A DNA stretch of 64,000 nucleotides from Chondromyces crocatus (GCF_001189295.1 NZ_CP012159.1:5410525-5474524), one strand, 5' to 3'. Shown: positions 30,417 through 39,167, counted from the stretch's first letter. Notes: generated by a model not told the origin, from the letters alone. Numbers and translations are program-made.

Positions 30417-33392
30417 TCACAGACGCCCGAGGACCGCGCGGGCGAGGTGCTGCGTCTCTTCGGGGATCGCGTAGATGGAGAGGCCAGTCGCCCGTTCGAG
30501 CCGGCGCCGCGCGGCTTCCAGGATCTCCTCGCGGACGCCGAGGAAGTAGGTCTCGGTCCACCGCCCCCCGTGGAGCTTGCGTCCGCCCATCATGGCCAGT
30601 CCGATCACCTCGCAGCGGACGCCGTGGCGCTCAGCGAGATCGCGCAGGTAGGCCATGGTCTCGAGCACGGCTGCGGGCTCGGTCTCGATGGCGACCGTCA
30701 GTACGATGAGGGGCGGCAGGAAGGTTTCATATATGTAGGTCGACGCATTGTCCGCGCGGTTGTAGCCCGGAGGGGCGAAGAGCATGGCGTTCTGACCGCC
30801 GGTGATTACCAGATCGCTCGTGCGCGAGAGGCCGAGCATCAGCCCGCGCTCCACGGAAAGGCGTTGCGTGAGGTCGATGCCCAGGATGCGCGAGTATGCG
30901 ATGTCGGCCCCGAGGAGGAGGCCTGTGGGTTCGGTGGCGAGGTGCTTGACGCGGAGGTGCTGCCGCAATGCCTCGCGCAGGTAGATCTGGGTCGTGAACT
31001 TCCCTTGCACGGTGTCCGTGCCGAAGACTCCAAGCAGGTTCGCGACGTGGTAGGGCTCTGCGCGCAGAGCGGTGGCTGGCTCGCCTTCGGGGATGGCGAT
31101 CCGATGGAACGCCGAAGTATCGACGCTCATGTCGAGCAGGTCGTAATGGAGGATGTCGTCGTAGAGCGAGACTACGGGGATGTGGCGGCCTACGGCCTCG
31201 TCGAGGAGCGCGCGTACGTACGCCGTCTCGGACGCGAAGTTGAGCGAACAGGTCAGGATCACCGCGTCGAACGAACGCAGCGCGATGTCCTCCAAGGAGG
31301 CGCTGACCGGGATGGAGGTGTCGTCGCCACCCATGTACGCGGCCGACTCTTGCGCGGCGAGGCCGTCGTCGAAGACGATGGTAGGGGTGGCAAGAGCCAG
31401 GTCCCGGAAGCGCAGCAGAGCGTAGCCCTCCTTGTTGTACTTGAACACCGCGGCCGATCTGCCGCCGAGGACGGGGGCGAGCGCCTCGCGCGTGTACACT
31501 TGGTGGCTCCGACGCGACGGGCGGGTCCGGACGGGAGCGCTCGGATCCTCTTCCCAGATGGCCGCAACCTTCCGGTACAGCTTCTCGTGATTGTACTTGG
31601 GGACTGGCCGCAGGTCGGTCCCGATGAGCAAAGGGATCCCGAAGTCCGGCGTGTCGATCGTGCACCTTTGCTCCGTGCCGTCGATACGGAGTTCGTACCG
31701 GCTTCTGGGCCGCAGAGGGAAGTACTGGAAGTAGATCTGGTATCCCGCAGCGCTGTGGTGCTCCGGTTCGAGGGTCACCTGCCGGGGAGTCGCCTTGCTC
31801 CCCTCCGGCAGGGCCAGATGGAGATGGAACGAGGGAGTAGGCTCCGGAACACGCCGGGTCACGTACACGAGCAGGTGTTTGAAGGGATCGACCGGAAATG
31901 CCGTGACGACTTCCGAGGCGTGCATGTCCATCTGTTCGATGGTCGCCGTGAAGAGTTCCAGGAACAGCCCTCGGGTGGACGCCTGCTGCGAGGGATCGGG
32001 ATACATGAAGAGGTAGTCGCTAGCGCTCAGGCGCTCGAAGCTCCGGAACAGCGCGGGATCGGCGTGCGCGTCGAGCTGAGACTCGACCAGCTTGACGAGC
32101 GCATACATCCAGCAATTGTCGCGCGTGAGCCAGTGCTCGCTGTAGAAGTCCTGCCCCCACGTGGAGTAATGGAGCCGCGGCACCATGGGGAGGGTGGCAG
32201 GCTCGCTGGGCGTTTCAGCGACGGGTGTGGCAGGTTCTGGCGCAGCATCGAGTATGCCTTCGAGCCAAGGGATCCCCTCGTGCCACCAGTGTCCGAAAAG
32301 CTCGGTGTCGAAGGCCAGGACGAAGGTCCTATGGTCGTGAACCCATGGCCGGTGACGGTCGAGAAGGTCCCAGAACTCGGGGACGTGATGACGCGCTTGC
32401 GCGCGTGCCGCCTCTGGGTCGTAAAGGCGCTTGTCACCCAGAGACACCTCCGCGCCGCTCACGGCATGGTACTTGATGCCTGTCCAGCAATGTCCCCGTC
32501 GATGGGCAGGTATCTCGATGCCGAGTCGATCGAAATACTCAGGCACCACATCGAAACCGAGGTCGCGAAAGAACTCACGGTAGAGCGGGTGCGCTGGCAA
32601 GGTCTCGCTCGGGGCTTTCCAGAGGTGTAACGCGATCCGGAAGTCGTGGATGAGCACGTCGAGCGCGCCGGCGCGGTAGATCCCGCTCACACTCGTGGGG
32701 GCGTAGCTGCCAATTGCATGCAGGCTGAGGGCGGTCCGCGGTACGCCATGGCGGACGAGGGAGCGTTCGATTCCCGGGTAAAAGGCGCACTCCGGCAACC
32801 AGAAGCCATCTGGATGGCGGCCGAAGATCTCTGAAAACTCCTCCACGCCGCGGGCAACGAACCGATCGGCTGTCTTGGCGCTGAAAAAAGGCAGGTAGTT
32901 GTGGTGTGGGGACGAGGTCCAGAGTTCCAGGCCGTCGATGCATGCCAGCGACCGGAGTACGTCGGCGAAATCATGCTGCGCGATGAAGGCGAGACTGTCC
33001 TCGATGCGCTGGACGTAGAAGCTGGCCGAATGCTGGAGGCAGCGTAGCTCCTCCGTGGAAAGCTGCTGAGGGTGCTTTTGAAAGCGATTGAATTCCTCGC
33101 GACTTGCGGTGCGCTCGACTTCCGCGCGGGCAATGGCGTGGAGGACGCGAAGGTAGCCGAGATAGCGTTCGCGGGCGTCGCAGAGCTGGCGCGCAAGGCA
33201 CGGCGTCAAGGACAGCACGAGCTTCCCCGGAAACCGTCGGGGGTCCCAGCGGGAAAGCATCTGGAACAGGGGGATGTAGGTTTCGGTGATGGCCTCGAAG
33301 AGCCAGCTCTCGGGTTGGTCGAAAAGAGGGGCACGACCGAGCACCCACGGCATGTGGGTGTTGAGGACGAGGGTCAGCGCAGCGTCACCCAA
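30417..33392 (-). CDS. GH57 glycoside hydrolase-DUF1611 P-loop fusion
   Basis: This is an unusual 991-residue fusion. Residues 1-500 are GH57-like: LVLNTHMPWVLG, nucleophile region FWLPECAFYPG (Glu201), acid/base region AFDTELFGHWWHEG (Asp362) and the helical NCWMYALVKLVESQL. Catalytic residues are intact. Residues ~505-600 look like a beta-sandwich. Residues ~645-990 resemble DUF1611: a Rossmann-like half (SFDAVILTCSLNFASE), then a P-loop GVFGTDTVQGKFTTQIYLRE of dethiobiotin-synthetase/CobQ type. GH57 enzymes are normally branching enzymes or amylases, and DUF1611 members are NTPase-like or acyl-transfer proteins. It lies between the peptide gene (34 bases) and the exporter (1 base), so I infer a role in peptide modification. 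The start is TTG without clear Shine-Dalgarno. Confidence 0.85.
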   Translation of the reverse strand: MGDAALTLVLNTHMPWVLGRAPLFDQPESWLFEAITETYIPLFQMLSRWDPRRFPGKLVLSLTPCLARQLCDARERYLGYLRVLHAIARAEVERTASREEFNRFQKHPQQLSTEELRCLQHSASFYVQRIEDSLAFIAQHDFADVLRSLACIDGLELWTSSPHHNYLPFFSAKTADRFVARGVEEFSEIFGRHPDGFWLPECAFYPGIERSLVRHGVPRTALSLHAIGSYAPTSVSGIYRAGALDVLIHDFRIALHLWKAPSETLPAHPLYREFFRDLGFDVVPEYFDRLGIEIPAHRRGHCWTGIKYHAVSGAEVSLGDKRLYDPEAARAQARHHVPEFWDLLDRHRPWVHDHRTFVLAFDTELFGHWWHEGIPWLEGILDAAPEPATPVAETPSEPATLPMVPRLHYSTWGQDFYSEHWLTRDNCWMYALVKLVESQLDAHADPALFRSFERLSASDYLFMYPDPSQQASTRGLFLELFTATIEQMDMHASEVVTAFPVDPFKHLLVYVTRRVPEPTPSFHLHLALPEGSKATPRQVTLEPEHHSAAGYQIYFQYFPLRPRSRYELRIDGTEQRCTIDTPDFGIPLLIGTDLRPVPKYNHEKLYRKVAAIWEEDPSAPVRTRPSRRSHQVYTREALAPVLGGRSAAVFKYNKEGYALLRFRDLALATPTIVFDDGLAAQESAAYMGGDDTSIPVSASLEDIALRSFDAVILTCSLNFASETAYVRALLDEAVGRHIPVVSLYDDILHYDLLDMSVDTSAFHRIAIPEGEPATALRAEPYHVANLLGVFGTDTVQGKFTTQIYLREALRQHLRVKHLATEPTGLLLGADIAYSRILGIDLTQRLSVERGLMLGLSRTSDLVITGGQNAMLFAPPGYNRADNASTYIYETFLPPLIVLTVAIETEPAAVLETMAYLRDLAERHGVRCEVIGLAMMGGRKLHGGRWTETYFLGVREEILEAARRRLERATGLSIYAIPEETQHLARAVLGRL

Positions 33393-33426
33393 GGGCGGCG
33401 TACTCAGGAGAGGAGCGAACCGCTAC

Positions 33427-33666
33427 TCAGCAACGTGGGGTCGGGTTCGGGTTTGCGCAGGGATTGTTGTCCCCAGGGGTAGCGCACGACGCGCCATCCT
33501 CGGAGCAGAGGGCCACGCCGCCGCCCGACCAAAATGTGCAAGGCCCGCTCGTGGTCAGGGTGAGAGTGCCGGGACCGAACGTGGAGGTGGTGGCATGGCC
33601 GAAGACGTCACGGTCGCCGCCGACCTCGGCGAGCAGCTCGGAGATGTCCTTGCGCGTGAACTTCAT
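33427..33666 (-). CDS. Candidate RiPP precursor peptide (79 aa)
   Basis: This is a short gene with a perfect AAGGAG seven bases before ATG 33666. The N-terminus KFTRKDISELLAEVGG is charged, helical and ends in a double glycine, like leader peptides of ribosomally made natural products. The rest is rich in Thr, Ser, Gly and Cys (five Cys) and ends NPCANPNPTPRC. It is the first gene of the operon, with the modification enzyme 34 bases downstream. There is no signal peptide. No known precursor family (nitrile-hydratase-like, Nif11-like, lanthipeptide) is matched with confidence. An alternative is a small secreted Cys protein of another function. Confidence 0.72.
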   Translation of the reverse strand: MKFTRKDISELLAEVGGDRDVFGHATTSTFGPGTLTLTTSGPCTFWSGGGVALCSEDGASCATPGDNNPCANPNPTPRC

Positions 33667-33723
33667 CGTCGCACTCCTTCGCTGCGCGGGGGCTTGCGGT
33701 ACAGGTGGTCCAGCCAACGATGG

Positions 33724-33753
33724 AGGTTAGGAGAGGCTTCTGGTGGCTGTCAA
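33724..33753 (-). promoter_or_regulatory. Candidate promoter of the peptide operon
   Basis: On the minus strand TTGACA (33753-33748) is followed after 18 bases by TAACCT (33729-33724). Transcription would start near 33717 and give a leader of about 50 bases to the peptide ATG. The -35 is a consensus match and the -10 is partial. Confidence 0.45.
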
Positions 33754-33841
33754 TCGGCCCTTGAGGGAGAGGGGCATGAAGGGAGCACTGTGTCTCCCTT
33801 CATGCGCTTTCAGGATGGGAGAGGCACGTCGCGGGGAGGGC

Positions 33842-35998
33842 TCACGGCTCCTGCCAGGCCGAGTGCGTCACCGCGCCCTTGATCAGGGTGAAGCTCCGGC
33901 TGAAGTTTGCCGACAGGTTCACCCATCCGAATCCGTCGATCACGCGTGAGGGGACGCTCAGGGAAATGACGATGTTTGCGACGTCGCAGTCCTCGACGAG
34001 ATGGCCGACGCGAATGGGTTTGTTGGCGCTCGTCTTGGTTTTCTGGTGGAGCGTGGGGGAAGGCGTAACGGACCCCGTCTCTTTCAGCAGCGGCAGCGCC
34101 TTGCCGCCTTTGGAGACGCTCAGCGTGTATTCCCCTGCGGCCTGTGGCTGCCACGCGCCGAAATCGATCTCGACCAGATCGTTCTTGGTGTCGAACGACA
34201 CGCAGCCGCAGTTCGTCGCAGGATTCGGGTAGACGTTCGCCGCCGGAGCGGCGGTGTTCGAGCCGACCCGCGGGAACTCCAGCCGGCCACCATACCGGGT
34301 GTTGTCGATGAGGATGAGCCTTTCGAACGTGCCATTGGGAACCACCTGCATGTTCGCATTGAGGAACTCGATCTTGAGCACGTTGTGACCATTGTCGCTG
34401 GTGTTGGTGGCAATGATGGTGCCGAGGTAGGGACTGAACCAGAGTTCATTGGGATTGCGGATTGGGTAAGCGTTGTTCGTTGCCGCGGTCACAGTGGGCT
34501 CGAAGCGGGGCGGAACGAAGTTCGAGTTCCAGATCAAATCCGTGAACGAACTGGTGATCGTTCGCCCCTGCAAGCTCTCCACTTTGCGCAGGGAGACTCG
34601 GTAGAACCGAATGGCGCTGTTCCACGCGAGTTCGTGGTTGATCATCAGGCTCAAATTCCCCCCGAGGGGCAGGTTCGGGTATTGCGAGAAGTAGTAGCCA
34701 GGTGCTGAGCTGGTGTTCACCTTGCCGTCGTCAGGCGCCGGTGACGAAGGGTTGGCTTCTGAATTGTTGATGTATTGGAATGGGATCACTCCAATCCCAA
34801 GTGGTAGCACGCTGGTGACTGTGAGAGAGCGTGAGTAAAGTCCGATCTCGGAGTCGCTGGCGATGTAGATGTCATTAGGCGAAATAACCTCCACGCTCCA
34901 AGGGATCGGAGGCGTGGACGTCTCCGGAACTACGTCTCCCGATGCCAGATCGAGGCGCAGGACCCGGTTGCTGGACCGATCCGTGACGTAGATTGCTGTA
35001 TGCTCTTCGTCGGCCCAGCTCATGAAACCCGGCGCAGCACCAATGGAATACACTGGAGGGGGGGCTGGGAGCGGGAAGCTGGCATAGTCGGATAGGCTCA
35101 CGATGCGTATGTCGCCCGCGCCGTCGATGATGTATGCGCGGAGGACGCTGTCACGCGTCTCGAGCAGCAGCCCGATGCCTCCTGAGAGTCCCGACACCAG
35201 CTCCTCCTGGATGCCTTGGGAAGGATCGCACCGCCAGACGGACGTCTTGTCCACCACGTAAACGAAGCTCCCCTCGACTGTGAGTTGCTGAGGCTCGTCG
35301 AGCGGATCGACATTGACGTAAATGGGCGACAGTGTGTACTGGGGGTATGGACCACCCACGAGACGAGTGAACCGGGCGACATAGCCGCCGCTTGGTGACA
35401 CGCCGGAAATGTAGATGTCCGACTCGTACTCAGAAACGACGATGTCGCGTGGATCGTCATAGTTGGGGCTGACCCGGATTGGGTTTGCTCCGAACAGTAG
35501 CGTGGCCCAGTCGATCCGAACGACTCCACTGCTCGAGTATACGCGGACCTTGGCGTAGTTGAAGGCATTGATAGTACCGATGGTAGTGGGAATTCTCACG
35601 ACATAGAACGTGTCCTTTACGACACCATTGTCGGTGTCGATGGTGACGATGTTGTTGTTGGTAATCGAGGACCAGTTCACGCTGAGCATCTGGTCGCTTG
35701 TGATCGCGCTCAGAGCGTTGACATCGGTCAGCTTGGCGACCCGAGCATTGTTCATTCCCTTGAACTGGAAACCCGGCTGGCGTTGAATGTCGACGGCGCC
35801 ATGGCTGTTCAGGTTCACCGAGCCACTTGTGAACGTGATGCCGAATCCCTCCGCGACCAGCGTGGAAGGGTGAAGGGGAAGTCGATAGACTTCGCCAGAA
35901 GAGCCATTGCTCCTGACGTAATAAAGAAAATTCGACTCCTTGGTGTAATGAGTTCCGCGGACGCCAGTGAGGTCAGGTAGCTTCGTTGTGTAAGGCAT
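33842..35998 (-). CDS. Unknown 718-aa beta-propeller-like protein, lower G+C
   Basis: The large protein has no signal peptide or membrane segment. The sequence is rich in Ser/Thr/Asn/Val/Ile with repeated strands of the kind seen in propellers (ESDIYISGVSPSGGYVARFT, GSFVYVVDKTSVWRCD, HTAIYVTDRSSNRVLRLDLA, PNDIYIASDSEIGLY). I recognise no specific family. Base composition is clearly less G+C-rich than neighbours: 31 of 60 bases in 35641-35700 are G or C. It starts at ATG 35998 after GGAGGA. It lies 175 bases upstream of the peptide gene on the same strand, but the peptide has its own promoter candidate. It may be horizontally acquired, and could be an extracellular or cytoplasmic partner of the cluster; unknown. 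Confidence 0.7.
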   Translation of the reverse strand: MPYTTKLPDLTGVRGTHYTKESNFLYYVRSNGSSGEVYRLPLHPSTLVAEGFGITFTSGSVNLNSHGAVDIQRQPGFQFKGMNNARVAKLTDVNALSAITSDQMLSVNWSSITNNNIVTIDTDNGVVKDTFYVVRIPTTIGTINAFNYAKVRVYSSSGVVRIDWATLLFGANPIRVSPNYDDPRDIVVSEYESDIYISGVSPSGGYVARFTRLVGGPYPQYTLSPIYVNVDPLDEPQQLTVEGSFVYVVDKTSVWRCDPSQGIQEELVSGLSGGIGLLLETRDSVLRAYIIDGAGDIRIVSLSDYASFPLPAPPPVYSIGAAPGFMSWADEEHTAIYVTDRSSNRVLRLDLASGDVVPETSTPPIPWSVEVISPNDIYIASDSEIGLYSRSLTVTSVLPLGIGVIPFQYINNSEANPSSPAPDDGKVNTSSAPGYYFSQYPNLPLGGNLSLMINHELAWNSAIRFYRVSLRKVESLQGRTITSSFTDLIWNSNFVPPRFEPTVTAATNNAYPIRNPNELWFSPYLGTIIATNTSDNGHNVLKIEFLNANMQVVPNGTFERLILIDNTRYGGRLEFPRVGSNTAAPAANVYPNPATNCGCVSFDTKNDLVEIDFGAWQPQAAGEYTLSVSKGGKALPLLKETGSVTPSPTLHQKTKTSANKPIRVGHLVEDCDVANIVISLSVPSRVIDGFGWVNLSANFSRSFTLIKGAVTHSAWQEP

Positions 35999-37106
35999 TG
36001 GTGGATACTCCTCCGGATGCGTGGGTCGTTGGGGGTTGAATTGAGCAGAACATCGTTTCGTACGCAGAGCGGGCGCGGTGCTCTGACGTCAAGCTAGTGG
36101 CAAGACTTGGCGATTGTTTCGGCTGCATGCCATTGCGGCATGAATGCATGGAAGTGGTGCAAAATCGAATTCGTGTTCGAGCGATTTGGAGTTGGTCCTC
36201 TCTACGAAAACCAAAGTGTCGATATCAGCAGTGTCGAAACTACCGAAAACGAGTAGGCTGGGAACCGCTTCGAGCGATTTGGGGATGAGAGTCGACTGTC
36301 TAGAATGCGAGCGGCTGCGTGCCCGTATGATTCTTATGGCGTGATTCTCGGCTCGCCCCTGTCTGTGTATGAGCCGACCGTTTCGATGGTATGAGAGTTC
36401 GTCAGCGCGTCGGCTTGGAGGCTCCGAGGTACACGCTAGCTTCACCCGCGTGCGGTAGGCTGATTCGGCCTCTTGCAGGAAATGCTGTGCCAGATGCTCT
36501 GCGCCATCGCTCTCGAGCCCCGCACGAACTTCCTTATAAGGTGTCTCCCCTTACCAGATCAACCCGCATGGAGCACTGGTAGGACATTTTGCGTCAATGC
36601 TATCGGCGCATGATCGCATCGTGGCATGCTCGCGAGCGCGCCCGAACGAACAGCGGGGATTGCCGAGGAGAAACCGATGCCTTGAACCGCATCATTGTGA
36701 GGATACGGGGATGACCTCGGACTGGAACCGTTATCAGCTCTGATCGTCTTTGGGGGCGATGACATCCGGCGATTCAGATGCAGGTAGACGCATCCCAAGG
36801 CGGGAATGGGGCACTCCGCAGTCGCGTCTGCGAGCGTAACCGCCGCGTGGGCGCATGAGCCCCCGGTGGACGATTCCCTCCGGGCCTCACTGGCGGTGCG
36901 CGAAAGCGTTTGCATGAGCGCCGAGGAAGTGCTCCCACCAGAGTTCGGGGCACCCTTCTCCTGGCCCGCTTCCACGGACACCACCTTGCTCTGGGCGGAG
37001 TTGCGTGCCTGGTCGGAGGCACCGCACTGGGGGCTTGTACTGGCGAGACCTGGGACTCGGCGTGTCGACTCCTCGCGTAGTCGAATACGTGCTCGAACTC
37101 GACCCC
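35999..37106. other. 1.1-kb stretch without supported gene, lower G+C
   Basis: No supported gene lies here. Several overlapping frames on both strands lack ribosome-binding sites, family resemblance and codon bias. The part 36000-36560 is visibly A/T-richer than the genome norm, like the gene at 33842-35998, so the two may share an origin. I see no tRNA, inverted terminal repeats or integrase that would mark an element end. Confidence 0.5.
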
Positions 37107-37736
37107 TCAAGCGAGCCGGGCGAAGGCTCCTTGCGGCGTGGCAAAGCCGTCGAGCAGGAGCCTCCCGTGATCGCTCGGGTGGAGCACCAGCGCGCAGAAG
37201 TAGCCTGGTTGCAGCATCCCCATCTGCACCAGCGAGACGTGCTGCTCGAAGGCCACCTGCGCGGCCACCCGGGTCCCAGCAGCGTACGGGCGAGGCCCCT
37301 GCGTGGGCCGCGCCTCGTGTGCAGCGAAGGCTTCGACCACGAGGTACACGTCCAGGTAGCTGCGCGCGTGGCCACGGCCCTGGATCGGAGCGGCCTGCAC
37401 GATCCTCCCCCAGCAACGGATCCCGGTGTGCGCGACCTCTTCATCGCGGCGCTTGCGACGGGCGTTCTTGAGCAGGGTGAAGACGCCGATGAGGCTCACC
37501 GCGAACGCGCCCACCCCGGGCGTGACGAACACCACCAGGAGGTCGATCGAACGGAGGGCGTCGAACGCCACCACGAGGTAGGCCGCGACCAGGGTGAGCA
37601 GCGCGCCGCCGAAGAGGAAGCCCCAGCCGAGGGCGTGGTCACGGCTTCGAGGCAGCACGCGCGGCTCGGGTTCCGGATAGGGCCAGGGAGGGCCAGCGCT
37701 CGGGGCCGCGGCACCGTGAGGAAGCGATGTTTGCAT
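37107..37736 (-). CDS. Paralogue A: two-helix membrane protein without zinc ribbon
   Basis: This is a 209-residue member of a three-gene paralogous set (others at 39168 and 40016). A Pro-rich N-terminus with PPWPYPEP is followed by two transmembrane segments (GFLFGGALLTLVAAYLVVAF and VVFVTPGVGAFAVSLIGVF). The soluble domain has shared motifs TGIRCWGRI, SLVQMGMLQPGYFCALVLHP and DGFATPQGAF. Unlike its relatives it lacks the N-terminal zinc ribbon; ATG 37736 begins directly in the Pro-rich part. No function is known. Duplicates in close proximity suggest diversification of a family-specific membrane sensor or effector. Confidence 0.75.
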   Translation of the reverse strand: MQTSLPHGAAAPSAGPPWPYPEPEPRVLPRSRDHALGWGFLFGGALLTLVAAYLVVAFDALRSIDLLVVFVTPGVGAFAVSLIGVFTLLKNARRKRRDEEVAHTGIRCWGRIVQAAPIQGRGHARSYLDVYLVVEAFAAHEARPTQGPRPYAAGTRVAAQVAFEQHVSLVQMGMLQPGYFCALVLHPSDHGRLLLDGFATPQGAFARLA

Positions 37737-37833
37737 CGAGGTCGGGCAGTCTAGGCGCTCGCCTCGACGTCGCAACGAGCCGCGAACCCAGGCTGATGTC
37801 GTGAGCGGCACTTCGGGTAGCATCGGCGTGGCC

Positions 37834-38304
37834 ATGGCGACCGATGTGTTCTTCACCAGCCGACTCACCGGGCATCAGCTCTGGCGCATCCGGGTGCGTG
37901 ATACGCACGCCCAGGTGATGACGTGCAAGGTGCTCCAGGATGCTGCCCGCTGGCGTGGGGAGTCGACGCACCGGGGGGGCACCCTGGAGACGGTGGTGCA
38001 GGCCCCACCCGTCTATGGCCAGGTGACCTTGAATCCCGGCGAACACGCCTGGATCGTGGTGAGACGCTCTCGCGAGACGTGGCACGAGCATCCCTGGAAA
38101 GGGCACTGGCCGATCGAGCGGGTTGGGGACGAGGAGGTCGTGACGTTCATCGCGCAACGAACCCTCTCGCCCGACTTCGGTGAGGTGCCTGATCGCTTGC
38201 GGCCCCACAGCCGCCTGCACCCGACCCTCCGTCATGCTGTATGGATACCTGCCGAGCCGTTCGCTCGGTATCTGAAGATGCTCGTGAAGGAGGAGGCGTC
38301 ATGA
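37834..38304 (+). CDS. Hypothetical protein (156 aa), coupled to the next gene
   Basis: This is an unrecognised soluble protein with mixed alpha/beta composition, rich in Arg/His/Trp (ETWHEHPWKGHWPIERVG). ATG 37834 is chosen; an in-frame GTG at 37801 is possible and neither has a strong Shine-Dalgarno. Its stop overlaps the next start (ATGA), so it is probably translated together with the 38301 gene. It sits inside the three-paralogue region in the opposite orientation. Confidence 0.65.
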   Translation: MATDVFFTSRLTGHQLWRIRVRDTHAQVMTCKVLQDAARWRGESTHRGGTLETVVQAPPVYGQVTLNPGEHAWIVVRRSRETWHEHPWKGHWPIERVGDEEVVTFIAQRTLSPDFGEVPDRLRPHSRLHPTLRHAVWIPAEPFARYLKMLVKEEAS

Positions 38305-39131
38305 CGGCCAGCGCGGATGCAGTTTCCAGCGAGGCCGTGCTGCGCGCGCCTCGTGTTCTCGAACCTTCGCGGGGGCTGCTCGAAGCACTCACGCGGTGCG
38401 CGGCCGTCCGGAAGGAGCTGCGCGAGCTCGATGGGATGCGGAACTCCGAGAACGCCGAGGAGGAGGTGCCGCTGTTCGGTGCGCGGAGTCGTGAGCCGGT
38501 GGTGGATCTCGCCGCGCTGGTCCTGCTGGAGCGCGAGATGGGTTGTGTGCTCCAGGACGATCTGCTCGTGCTCCTGGCGGTCCGTGATCCGGTGGCGCGG
38601 ACGTTCACCGGGCTGCACGACCTCGCCTCGGTAGGGGATGCCGAGGACGCTGGCGCGTACGAGTCGGAGACCCATGCGTGCATTGCCATGGCGTACTCGG
38701 ATCCGATCGCGGAGATGGTCGATGGGGCGCATGGAGGGGCTTACGTCCATCTCTGGGTGCCGCGTGGGAGTGCGCCCTCGGCGACGGTGGTCGTCTCGAC
38801 GGGCGACCCGAGCGAGGGCACGGAGATGACGGTGGGGGAGTACTTGATGCAGCGGCTCGACGAGGCGGTGTCGGCGGGCTGGCTGGGCGCGTATGGCGAG
38901 AAGCGCGTCGCGCTCTTGCGGACGCCGGCGAGGTTGCAAGGGAGCGCCCCGGCGCCTGTGCTGCAAGGGAAACGGATGCGCGTCCGTCACGCCAGGTTCG
39001 GGGAGGGGACCGTCGTGGAGACGAACCACGATGGGGAAGAGGTCAAGGCGGTCGTCGCGTTCGCGGACGGCCAGCGCACGCTGATGATGCGCTTTCTGAC
39101 GGTGCAGGAGGCCGACGAGGCGCCGGTGTGA
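38301..39131 (+). CDS. Hypothetical protein with tudor-like C-terminus
   Basis: The 276-residue soluble protein follows an excellent AAGGAGGAGG and its ATG overlaps the previous stop (ATGA). The central part (DLAALVLLEREMGCVLQDDLLVLLAV) resembles SMI1/KNR4-like immunity or scaffold domains weakly. The last 50 residues (RHARFGEGTVVETN, VVAFADGQRTLMM) resemble the small tudor/SH3-like fold at the C-terminus of UvrD/PcrA helicases, here without a helicase. No enzyme motif is visible. The pair with the upstream gene may act as a module; unknown. Confidence 0.65.
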   Translation: MTASADAVSSEAVLRAPRVLEPSRGLLEALTRCAAVRKELRELDGMRNSENAEEEVPLFGARSREPVVDLAALVLLEREMGCVLQDDLLVLLAVRDPVARTFTGLHDLASVGDAEDAGAYESETHACIAMAYSDPIAEMVDGAHGGAYVHLWVPRGSAPSATVVVSTGDPSEGTEMTVGEYLMQRLDEAVSAGWLGAYGEKRVALLRTPARLQGSAPAPVLQGKRMRVRHARFGEGTVVETNHDGEEVKAVVAFADGQRTLMMRFLTVQEADEAPV

Positions 39132-39167
39132 CGTCGGCCTCGCCGGTGTGACGGAGGACGGTGGGGT

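Noticed and set aside
30417-33392. Ordinary glycogen branching enzyme
   Set aside because: There is a C-terminal P-loop domain and the neighbours are a peptide gene and exporter, not glycogen genes. The GH57 fold itself is accepted.
33427-33666. Assignment to a known lanthipeptide, lasso or Nif11-type precursor
   Set aside because: No corresponding modifying enzymes nearby and no convincing leader match by eye.
36559-37471. Overlapping frames on both strands in the 35999-37106 gap and into paralogue A
   Set aside because: No ribosome site, no domain, and overlap with the clearly real gene at 37107.
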